Shown piece by piece: positions 24,001 to 36,000 of a stretch of DNA of 64,000 nucleotides. Position numbers and translations under genes: made by a program. This stretch comes from Timema cristinae (Eukaryota; Arthropoda; Insecta; Phasmatodea; Timematidae): positions 53,872,410-53,936,409 of the forward strand of contig JBCFYV010000001.1 of assembly GCA_039000515.1 (NCBI GenBank). The letters are read 5' to 3'. Each line of letters starts with the position of its first letter. Within the stretch, counting starts at the first letter, position 1. A model generated the notes under the pieces. It did not search any database and had not been told where the DNA came from. It saw only the letters and a program-made list of their open reading frames with translations.

Positions 24001-27000
24001 ATGAAAATCCATGTTTAGAGCTTTCCATGAATAATTTAGTTAACTTATTTGTATGACATTTAGAATTTAAATTGATACTTATCATTCGTGTTATTGAGTT
24101 TGTACTGCATTATTTTTTATTTTTAGATTAAAGCTAAAAAAAGGTACGTTCTATATCCTCCAATAGTTCATATTTGTCAATGCCTATTGCACTTTTGTTT
24201 TTCAACAAATAGCTTCTTTTTTTTCTTTCTTGTTTTGGTGTTGTGGCAATGACAATCCATTCTTAATCTTAATGACTATTAATCTCAGCTAATGAGATAA
24301 ATGACTATAATACAGTGTTGGGTCAGATCCACTATTAAACTAATCCGAATCTTTAAATTATGAACATAAGAGGAAATATATAAACCCTTTCTTATAATCC
24401 ATTCATTATTTTATAATAAAGGAAATTGAGAAAACTAAAGAAAAAGGAAAAATAAACTATTAAGACTAAATTTGATGAAGAAAGCCCACCTAGGGAAAGA
24501 GGAAAGATGTGGGAAGAATCCAATGCACAAAGGTGACATCATCTTCCTTTCTTCTGTCTTCCATAGTAGTAGTAGTCACACACACATTTTAACACAAATA
24601 GAATAATCAAAATGGAGTAATCCAGTATTTTTTGTTATTTGTACTCTCTTCTTCTTTGTGTTTGATAAAGGCAACAATGCCCAAATATTATTCTATTTGT
24701 GTTAAAATGTGTGTGTGACTATTTCTACTATAGAAGACAGAAGAAAGGAAGATGTCACCTTTGTGCATTGGATTCTTCCCACAGTTTTTTCTCTTTCCCT
24801 AGTTGGGCTTTCTTCATCAAATTTACTCTTAATAGTTTATTTTTCCTTTTTCTTTAGTTTTATAAATGTCCTTTATTATAAAGTTATCTAGCCATTGGGC
24901 CACCTCATTTTTAAACAATCTATTCATTATGACATTCATACATTCAGTTAGGTGTTAAATTACTGGTATTAGAGCTCTAAAATAAATTTCATTTAGAAAA
25001 GGGGGAAAAAATGTGTGTGTGTATGTATATATATATATATTAAGGATTCGAGGGCCCCTAATTTTATATATTGAAAAACATCTATTTATTAAGGAATCTA
25101 TAAGAAGAGCAGGATGTAAGAAAAAGATTATCAAAGCAAGCAATGGAAATTATAATGATTGGTAAGAGACCCAGATGGTTGAAGTCAATTAAGAAAAGTG
25201 TGTGCAGACCAATTTTTGAATTTTTGGCTTTAACAAGATGGTGGAGTAATTTTTGGCTGTAACAGGGTGGTGGAGATGTACCATTCGAGCCACGGCATGG
25301 CAGAAACTGGATAAGAGGAAATTAAGACGAAGAAAAGCAGTGTCATGTTACTTTCTCTAAAGCATAAAATATTTAATAAATAAAAAACCAACATTTTACT
25401 GACTTCGTCTGATTATTTGATTTTCATTGTGAGGTACTAAATGAAAAACTGGATGAAACTTGATGTCCTTTCTATGTCAAATTATTTAAACTGTCTACTC
25501 TTATCAAACTCTAAAGATAAAAACATGTCATTATTAAGTGTTTATTAGCTCAACATGAGTTGTGTTAATAAACACTTCTGTTATAATGATGAGTCATCCA
25601 TTAAGATAACATAGCTTGTATCATTCCACTTTCAACTCCTGACTTGCTAAAGAGACAGGAGGAACAGATAACAGAAAGTGTTCAAGTGACACGAGAAGAA
25701 TGGAAGAATACAGGAAGATGGAGGCATTTTACTAAACTGACCCAGTCACAGAATGAACAGTTAATGATGATTTTTGCCCGGGGGTGTGCGAAGCCTACTT
25801 TTTCAATTTGAAGCAAAATTGAATATGTGAAATATTCTCGAAGCCGAATCGGAGTTCAAATATTTGTTGTTGTTTTACGCTTGAAAAAAAATATTATATT
25901 GTGATTATTTAAATTACTTTATGCACTAAAATTACTTGGAAAATGTTTTAATGCACAATTGTTTCAATCTGATAAATAAAGCAATTATCACAGCATGAAA
26001 TTCATTTACTTAAAATTATTTCTCTATTAATATTAATTTATAATGTACAAAACAGCTTAGAATGGCGGCAATTGATCATAAAAGAGTATTTTAGCTGTCA
26101 ATAATTTTATTAATGAAGCTTCAAAGCCAAGACTTTTTTTGTAATGAAGTCGAAGCTGATGTTTGTTTCGAAGCCAAGATGAAGTTTTAAAGCTTCGCAC
26201 ACCCCTAGTAAAAATACAAACTGAAGAAACAATGTCAAATGAAATGACTTAGCTTGCAATTTTTTTTTTTCAAACTTGTTTTAAAGATTTTTTTGTTATC
26301 TGTTGGTCACAAGTGTAATTCTTTTGTGAAAATAATTAGGTGCAAGTATTTGATTGAATGTTAACCAATTTCCAAATTTTAAACATGCCAATCATTAATA
26401 ACAAAAATCATCTCTCGGCCAAGAATTGAGGCCGACATATGATATTAATTTTAAAATCTCAGCATTGAAATATTTTATTAACTACAAGCAAAATAAAACT
26501 AATAAAAGAAAGTTTTTCTATTCGTCTCCTATCAAAGTGATCTCATTTTCAGTAAAACTATTTTTTTATCAAACAAATTGACGTCTTACTTTAATCTATT
26601 TACCTATAAGATAGAATAAATGAAGATGATGTCACCAATGTCCATTGAATTCTAGTCACAAATTATTCAACATCAAAGAAATCACATGTTTTGGATGCAG
26701 TGCATAGTCAATAATTATAATTCATTTTTAAAATAATAACCAAGAGCTGTAAAAATAATTAGTTTTATTATATGATTAAATTAAATAAACTTAAAAATCT
26801 GTGGTAGCAAAGCAATAATTGGGGTGTGAACATACCTAGTGTCCCAGAAATAATGTCCATTTTTGGCAGAAGCCCATCACGTTCTCCTATCCCCGCACCG
26901 TGTCGACCATACAGCCCAACAGCATGAACCTCATCCACAAATGTAAGCGCCCCGTGTTTGTGTGCCACTGAGCAGAGCTCTTCGAGGGGGCAAATAGCGC

Positions 27001-30000
27001 CAGTCATGGAGTGTACAGTCTCAAATGCCACAATCTTGGGTGTGTCATAATCCACCAGTGACAGTAGTTCCTCTAGGTGCGCTGGGTCATTGTGGCGAAA
27101 CACGTGCTTGGGGACGCGGCTGTTGCAGATTCCTTGGATCATGGATGCATGGTTGCCAGCATCTGAGAATATGTGACACCCTGCAGGAAAAAATTAATAA
27201 GATATGAAATCATTTTAAAATATGTCAGTTTTCAATTTCCAATCCTGATTCTTTTATCAATGACAATTTCAGTCCTTTTTCATACATTAAACCTTACATT
27301 AAAAATATGTCCTAAAAAGAGATATTTAATAAAAACTTGTAATATTTGTGAAAAGAAATTATACATTGCTAAAGAAACACTTCACAAAACAGCATAAATG
27401 AAATAATATACACTGTTACAGAAGCATTGAGAAAAGAAGAAAATCTATGTCAACCAAAGAGCACCAATAATAAATATATCGTATTTACCCGAATCTAAGA
27501 CGACCCCCAGTTTTTCAGTGGTTCTGGAAAGATTTTTTGTAAGTGGTATTTATTTGATCATGAATGAAGAAAATAATAATTATGGTAAGACTTGTTATGT
27601 AATGTTAGCAAATGGTTTTTTATTTACAAAACAAAACACCTATGTTGACTTTAAATCTAATTGGGTTGCAGAATTGCTAAGGAATTTATTTTTTGTCCCA
27701 AATATTGCTGTTGCATAATCAGGTTAACTTTGAAAGAGTTTCATAAAAACAATGAGAAGTTAACTTTTATCATGACAAATACCCTCGGATGGGAAAATGT
27801 CTGGAATTTATCCATTCCCAAGAGAAGAGAGTCGGTCAGGAAAGACTCTTTCCAGGCAAGGGTTCGGGTGAGAAATAAAGTCCACCCACTCATTGTTCGA
27901 GCTACTTGCTCAATCTCTATTGGAGACAGTCATCATCTTTGTCCTGTAGCAAACTTGGATGGGGTTAAGGGCATAGACAAACAAGTTGGGGAGCTCAGAG
28001 TCAATGTCTATCAACAAATATTTGTTAGGTTTAGCAGGCGAGAGAGCTTGAAATAGCTTGCCAAGCTCAACTATTCATGAGCCTGTCTGTTGTTAGCAAC
28101 CAAACATAGAGTAGAGATTACAAAGGTGTTAAACAAAGAACCTTTAAAGGGTGTTTGGGATTGACGCTGAGGAATCCCTATTTGTAACAACCTGGAGGAC
28201 CACTGAATTAAGCAACTCAGACTTAACTATTATTTATTGTATTACAGCACAAAGAGAGGAACCTATTCATCACTTCATTTTAGACAACAAACAAAACAAA
28301 ACCTACATGCCCATGGCAATAGAAAATGACAACAACAAAAACAAATGAGCATAGCAAAATGCAAACACACAATACACAACAAAGGGTGTCAATCATAGAT
28401 AACATTAAGGGGGCTTAAAACAGAGAGAAGTTTCAAGGGGTTTCATACCTAAATAATATTTAAGGGGTTTAAAACCTAAATCATCTTTAAGGGCGTTTGG
28501 ACCTAAAGAGTATATAAGGTGTTTCAAAACTAAATAGCCTTCAAGAGGTGTTAAAATAGAGAACATTTAAGATTTTAGAGGAAATTCAAGAAGGGTAAGA
28601 AATATTATTTTTATCTTTTTGCACTCTTACACTAGTGGTTAAAATATATAGAACATCATTTTCAAAAGTGATTAACTAATAAAATGAATGTATTAAATAT
28701 TAAAATTAATTATTCAATTTGCCCTATTTAATATTTGTTCAAAATTTTGCTATTTGTTTAGTAAAAAATGCTTTTTGCAAACTCCTATCTATATTGTTAT
28801 GTTTTTATGATATATTATTTGTATTATATTTAATGATGTCAAAGCTTTTACAAGTATTATCATATTAGTTTAAAAACAATATATATTTTTAAACTAGAAT
28901 TAATCTTGGGAAGCGTCATTTTTATAATGCCTCATTCTCGTCCTGATCCCGATATTTTGATTCATTTTCGGTCCCGATATAAAAATGTCATTCCCATCCA
29001 TCCTTAATATAAAATATAGGAGAAATCAATGGACAACGATACAACAAACTGTTGCTTTTATAAAGAAAAGATATACATTTCACATGCAACAAAAAATCTA
29101 ACTGATAAAACACTAGGGGCCTGCGAGCTTGGGTTTTTTCATTTGTGTCAAACTTGAGTCAAGTATTTCTAAAAGCTCTAGAGTTTGAGTATATTCATAA
29201 TTTTAAAATGTTAAGAGTTTATACTTGTTTTGTACCATATATTTACTCTAATAACTAACTTTGATGGTTCAAACACAATAATAAACAACAATAAAGCAAA
29301 GAATTGAAAGAATGTGCAAGGTAAGTTAAAAATTGCAGAAAAACAATAACTCCCACGCAATAAAGGACTCCCATCCCCACGGCCAACCTCTATTAAACAA
29401 ATACATTAACTAAGTGTACAACAATACTTGAGGTAGATTATCTTATGGACATTATTTACCAAGTGATACCTAAGGATGATTACCAACAGTAAGTACAACT
29501 TCATAATCAAGTGTTGTTTATTTAATATCAACAATGGTATGACGGACAATAATAGGTTTGTGTTTAAAGTATTAAACTTATCAGTCTTGAATATAAGAGT
29601 TAAGTCGAAAGGACCAAAGTTACAGAAGAATACCAATTGAAATGAATACAAGTGCAAAAGATGTACATACAGTTACTAGATCATGAAACTTTAGTTAAAA
29701 TCCCACGTTTTAACATAAGTCTTAAGTGCAAACATTTAAAGTACTTTACTCTTTGAAAATACAAGAAAAATACAGACATTACTATTAAGTATTTAATCTT
29801 TCGTAAAAGTCTTAAGTTCCAACACTAGCGAACGTTCAAAATTTAAGTATTTTACTCTTTGAAACAAATATAAGTGCAAACGAAACATTGCCATTATTAT
29901 TCGATGTCTCAACATTAGTAAAATATCCAAGTATTAACTTCATTAGTTTTTGACACGAAAACAAGTATAAGAAGTAAAAGTTCAAGTCCAAGAACATTTC

Positions 30001-33000
30001 ATAATAATTTCTAAATGCCGAAAAGTTAATTTTGAAACCAAACAGGATTACGTCAAAAAGGAATTTAGCTTACATCGTTTAATCGGACGCCCTCGCTTGC
30101 ACTAGCGATCACCAAGCTAGTCCCAGAGTCTCTGTCGCTACACACGCACAGTCACTCTTTTATACAGCTCGCAAAACATGGAATGATGAGATAAAGGGGG
30201 GGTGGGGGGTGGGGGGGTAACCAGAAGACAGTAGAATGAAGGGGAATATTCTACGCGCGTCGAGAAGGCCCTGGATGCGGAACATTAGCGCCGGCGATCT
30301 TCTTTTCTTCCACTGATCAAGGGAGGGGGGTGTTGTTGATCAGTTGATTGAATTGGACCGGCCATCAGTGTAGTTCAGTCGGTCGACTCGTTCGGGCGGA
30401 GAGTATTGGTGTGCCGGTCGTGTGTTGTTACGCCAGCCGTAGATGGAGTCGGTGCAATCGGGTAAGTCGTATTTATTTTGTTGCGATTAGCTAGCGGCTA
30501 ATGCTACAGTTTATTTTAAATGTAAATATCACATCTTTAAAATTTGAGATTTAAAAAATATACTAAAACACATGTTCTTAAAATATGAATGACACTCATT
30601 TTTATAAATATAAATAATTTTGGATAAAAAGTTAAATGGAAATATCTGTTTTTAAATTAGAAATAACGCTTAAAAAAACACAATTTAAAAATAAGAACCA
30701 CACTTAAATAAAAATATGGGGCCTAATAAAAAGAATAATTAAAATGGTTTCAACACTCATGACTTTAAGGACATTAAATTACACTAACAATTATAAAAAA
30801 GAGTAATAAAATGATGGCTTGGAAATGTACAGTAAGACAGTGTAGAGACATTACACAATGATGTAAAGTAAGTGATAGTGAAGGAAGTCAACTTGAAATG
30901 AGAGTAAGGTTAGGCGTAGATAGGAACAAACACACTTCTCTCCTCTTTTCTTCTCAAGCTCTTACACTTCCCACTTTTTCAAAACTTCCACATTTGCACA
31001 TTATTTTGAATTTTCAGAAATATTCCTGTTTCATTAATGTCTCTTCATATGAAAAGATAAATATTTCCGAAAATTCAAAACAATGTGCAACTGTGGAAGT
31101 TTGAAGAAGTGAGAAGTGTAGAAGTGTAAGAATAAATAGAGAAATGTGTTTATATCGAAGCCTAACCTAACTATCCTTTCAAGTTGACTTCATTTAATTT
31201 CCTCTTTACATTATTGTAGTGTGTTTCTACAATTCCTTGATAAAAAGTTAATAAAGAGACATTTTAATAAACTAATATTTCCCCAAAATATTATTCAGTA
31301 ACTTAATTTACCCTATAAGAAAACATAAGCATCATAAACAATTAGAAATTTTGTTTCATATTTCGTTTATTATTCCTTAGTGTAACCCTGCATGATCACG
31401 CCTTCTGTGTCATTTCCATTCTTCTATGCGCAGTTGCACATACACATTGTATGGGCTCTCGCCAGACATTATCTTATTGAGAAATTTATTTCAATATAAT
31501 TTTGCTCATACTTTAAAATTTAAAATAATATGCCTAAAATATATTTCTAGTAACAATATGAAACAGTAAATGCTTTTTTAATATAATGTGGTAGGTTTGG
31601 TAAAATATGTAGTGCAATAAGTAAAGATCAACAATTATTTAGACAGGTTAACCAACATAATTCTATAACTAAATAGTAACTAAAATAGACTAGTTTTGTA
31701 GTTAAACGTATTAATTAATACAAGTTTTAAATATCTTAAATTTGAAAACATTCAAAATAAATATTCTTGATATTAAAAATGAGGTGGCCCAATGGCTAGA
31801 TAATTTTATAATAAAGGAAATTGATAAAACTAAAGAAATAGGAAAAATAAACTACTAAGAATAAGAATAAATTTGATGAAGAAAGCCCACCTAGGGAAAG
31901 AGGAAAGATGTGGGAAGAATCCAATGCACAAAGGTGACATCTTCTTCCTTTCTTCTGTCTTCTATAGTAGAAGTAGTCACACACACATTTTAAACACAAA
32001 TATAATAATATTTCGGCATTGTTGCCTTTATCAAACACAAAGAAGAAGAGAGTACAAATGACACAAACAATGGATTACTCCATCTTCAAATTTATTCTTA
32101 TTCTTAGTAGTTTATTTTTCCTATTTCTTTAGTTTTATCAATTTCCTTTATTATAAAATATTCTTGATATTGCATTTTTAATTTAACAAAAATTATTATT
32201 TTAGAAAGGGACCAGGTAAAAATAGTAAAAAAAAAAAAATCATTCAACTATCTAGTAATTTACTTAGCTATTTTATTTTCATTGCTTTGCCATGGCAATA
32301 CAAGTAAACAACTTCAATCAAGGACGATTCAAAATGGACGACAATATTGAATAAATTTAATGGTCAAAAGTAGTTTCAAAGTTTTATTATGTTATAAATG
32401 TGAAAAAGTTATATTAATTTTAACAATTTGGTATGTAACCGAATTATTTATTAGGGAAATGGCGATATTATCTACATTAAATATCTTATGCTTACTGTTG
32501 TGTTTTAAAAATGGTTTATTAAGTACATCAAGTGAAAGCTCAAAAATGATGAGCCTACAAAAATTTCAATCTCAATCTCGATCTCGAGCTTCAAGGACGA
32601 GTTAGACTCGATGCTTGAAACCCGAGTACTAGCAGAGCCCTAATAAACAAGTCTGCTCTAGATTATCGTAAAAGTCAGTCACCATGACAGCGTAAAAAAT
32701 TAGTTATAATTAAATAAGCATCTTTCTTATTTCAAAACCAGTGATGTACTTAATATTATTTAAAAGATAGATATTTTGTGAAGTTAAACTAATTAAAACT
32801 CAGTTAATTGTAATTAATAATAAAGAGTGGTATCAAGATTTTTAGCTTATAGTATCGATTATTGTGATACCAGTCGATATTATGGTTATCGAATATCATA
32901 TCGGGCCATGACTAGGTATTTATTTTTAACAATAATCTAAAAAATAGCCTAAAAATTCATGAAAATAACCAAATATCCTGTGATCAGTGTTATACATTTA

Positions 33001-36000
33001 AAATCTGCGAAAATTGATAAAATCTCTCTAAAAAAAAAGGCATTGCACTGTTGTACTAATATTAAATAAAGATGTAAAATGTTACCTCTTTATGTAGGCC
33101 TAACCCATTCCTTAGTCTGCGATTTTAAAACGACGCTTAGATTTTGAAGCTACTAATTTGGGAAAAAAACTCATCTTAGATTCGGATGAATACGTTATTA
33201 TTTTATTTTTGTTTATAGTTCAGACTATTGTAACTAACATAATTAGTACTCAAATCTGAATAAACTATTTGACTATATCAACCTCTAACAAAATTCTAGA
33301 AAGAATTAATTTTTACTCAATCCTCAGTCATAAACATTTTTTTCAATAATATGTAAAAAAAAATGGGGTTGTGAATTTTTAATAAACGATGAATGAATAA
33401 GAGATAGTCTAAAATACCTGGTAGCATTTTCGCTAAAGTGAATAGTGTGGAGTCATTGGCTACGTAGCAGGATGAGAAAAGTAGGGCTGCCTCCTTCTGA
33501 TGGACCTCTGCCAGCTCCTTTTCTAAATTCTCATGGAACATAGAATTCCCCGAAATGTTGCGGGTCCCCCCGGCTCCAGCCCCGTGCAAGTCTAGTGCTT
33601 GCCTGTGAACATTAAATACTCTTGTCAGTAACATCCACATCCACATCCACAACTGTTTCCAGCCTGCGGTCAGTTTTTTAACCAAACCATATATTTTCTA
33701 CTATCGGCTTGCTAGGCCTGCCTGAGATTCATATGTCTTGTAATCTAACTTAAGACTAGGACAGACAAAACCTCCAGTCTTCTGGCTGCACTGGCGTATT
33801 CTCTGGGTATGCTAGACCTGCGCCGCACACCCAAAATGATATAGACAAGTTTTTTGTTTAATTCAATGCTGTTTGTGTGAATTGTGTGAACATTAATGTT
33901 TAAATAGTTAATAAATATACATGTGATGAATTATAAATTTTATAACTAATATTGGTTCATATTCCAAGAATACTGTGTTTTAAGTAATTCTTATTCCAAA
34001 TGATTTTTTACAATTATACAGCAAAGAATACCAAAAGTCAGTAGTGTGATTTGACCATTTCAAGATGATTTAGAAGGAAAAGGTAGAATAAAATATATTT
34101 TCATATAAAAAACCTTTTGAATATTAGAGCCTGGTCTTAAAATGTAGCATATACATTCAACACATCTTCAATGTTATACTTAATATTATTTAAATTTCTA
34201 TTAACAATATTTGTGTTTTGTGGTGTTGGGGAAAGAGCAGAGGGGTCAAATACCCTATTTGCCCCTCTCCCCATTGGGTGCACCACTGTTTACAGCAAAA
34301 TATGTGTGTAAATATCTTGGCACTAAACCAATGATGTAGCGATAGAGTATTAATAATCTCCCCTATGTTAGCCAGAGTTTACGCATCTAAATATCTTCTG
34401 GAGCATAAATTCTCAAGTTGGGAGACTCGTTTGTTTCCATGCAGCATTGTGTGAGATAAGTTAGGCGTTAAGAAATAGTTTTAATTGCAACGTGAGTTGG
34501 ACAATCCACCTCATTCCCTCTCACCCAAGATCTGATGGACGCTTGATCGATGTATCACTTCATTTTACTCTTATTATAATTGTTTGCTTTGAGTATTGCT
34601 TACTGTCTGCTTTTAATTACACTAGGCTAATTAAATAGGATCTGTCTCTCTTATGCATTCAGAAATGTACCCATACCACTATTAGCCCCGACATTAATAT
34701 TTACTTAAATGTCTAACCATGTAGATACCATTACAATTTGAGGACCACCTATGTGGTCTAGTGGTCACAGGTTCTGGCTACGGACCCAGAGGTCTCGGGT
34801 TTGATTTCCGTTGCGTCCAGATTATCTGGGAAGCAGTGGGTCTGGAACGGGTTAGATTAGCCTAAGGTGGATAAATAAGGAGCTACTAGAATAAAGTAGT
34901 AGTGGCTCCGGTATAGAAAGCCGAGTTTAATGGCTGGAGTCATCATTGTGCTGACCACATGACACCCTCTATCAGCAAGAGTTGGCACTAATTCGCCAAA
35001 CAGTTTGGTAGCCACTCGGTAGATATAGCCTGAATGCAGACTGACTCCATGGAGTTACTTTTATTACATTTTGAGTGGATGGTAATCATCGTTATGGATA
35101 AATAAAAGAAAAGAGATTATGGGAGTGGGGGAGGGAGGCTCAAAATTTCCTAAAATAGCATAAAGTTAAAGGGAAGTAATAAATGTTCGAGAAACACTGT
35201 TCTATATGGACACATCTTCAAACATATATCCCTTGACGTTCTTAGACAACGGTGGTTGAGAGTCCTCGGCCCCCAAATCTCCGCTGCAACTTTTAGAGTA
35301 CAGCATACCTATTAATTTTTCCCAGAATACGCCACTGTCTGTCTGTTAATTTATCAATGTGAAATGGTAAACCTATATTTCACCAATGATACATTTTTCA
35401 GCCATGCTGGGAATCGAACTCGGGACCCTTAGATCATTAGACATACTTTATATTGACCGAGCTAAGGTGTCAAGATCTGTCAGTAACATCCATGTGAAAA
35501 ACATCAGTTGCCTGGGTACGGCTTCCCGGATATAATGCAAGTAAACTGTGTCAAGTACAAGTAGACTTGGGTCGAATCCAGATTTTACAAATCCGAATTT
35601 TGGAATAATAATGAATATAAGAGGAAGTATAGTAGAATAATATAAAATAGAATTAGTATCTAAATGATAACATTATTTCTTATAATCTACTCAGTATAAC
35701 ATTCATACATTCAATTAAGTGTTAAATTACTGGTATGGGAATTGGTTGTTAAGTTCATCTTATAATTACAATGGTTCTGAGCCACCAATAAGCAGTATTG
35801 GGGCTCTAAAAAAAAGCCTCTAAAATTGGGGGGAAAAAATCCACGGATTTGAATCTCAAATCTGAAATATTCTAGAGTCCTCATATACATTATACATGAC
35901 GGTGAAACCAGAGACATCCGCAGTAGGAAATGTTGATGAGTCAAGTGGTTCCATTTTTTTTGGCAAGTAGATGTCAAACTTGATTACTTGATACCCTTCA

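Larger units (their letters stand above)
33693..35478 (-). mobile_element. SINE family D interrupted by a hAT-like element
   Basis: The two halves (33693-33788 and 35346-35478) join to a family D SINE: head with A box TAGCTCGGTCAATATAA and B box GAGTTCGATTCCC, then the body. The gap is exactly the element 33789-35337. Comparison with 13065-13257 shows no base lost at the join. Confidence 0.85.

Noticed and set aside
27661..28056. 131-residue ORF
   Set aside because: Not recognised; no splice context, no conserved motif. Kept only as an unexplained stretch.
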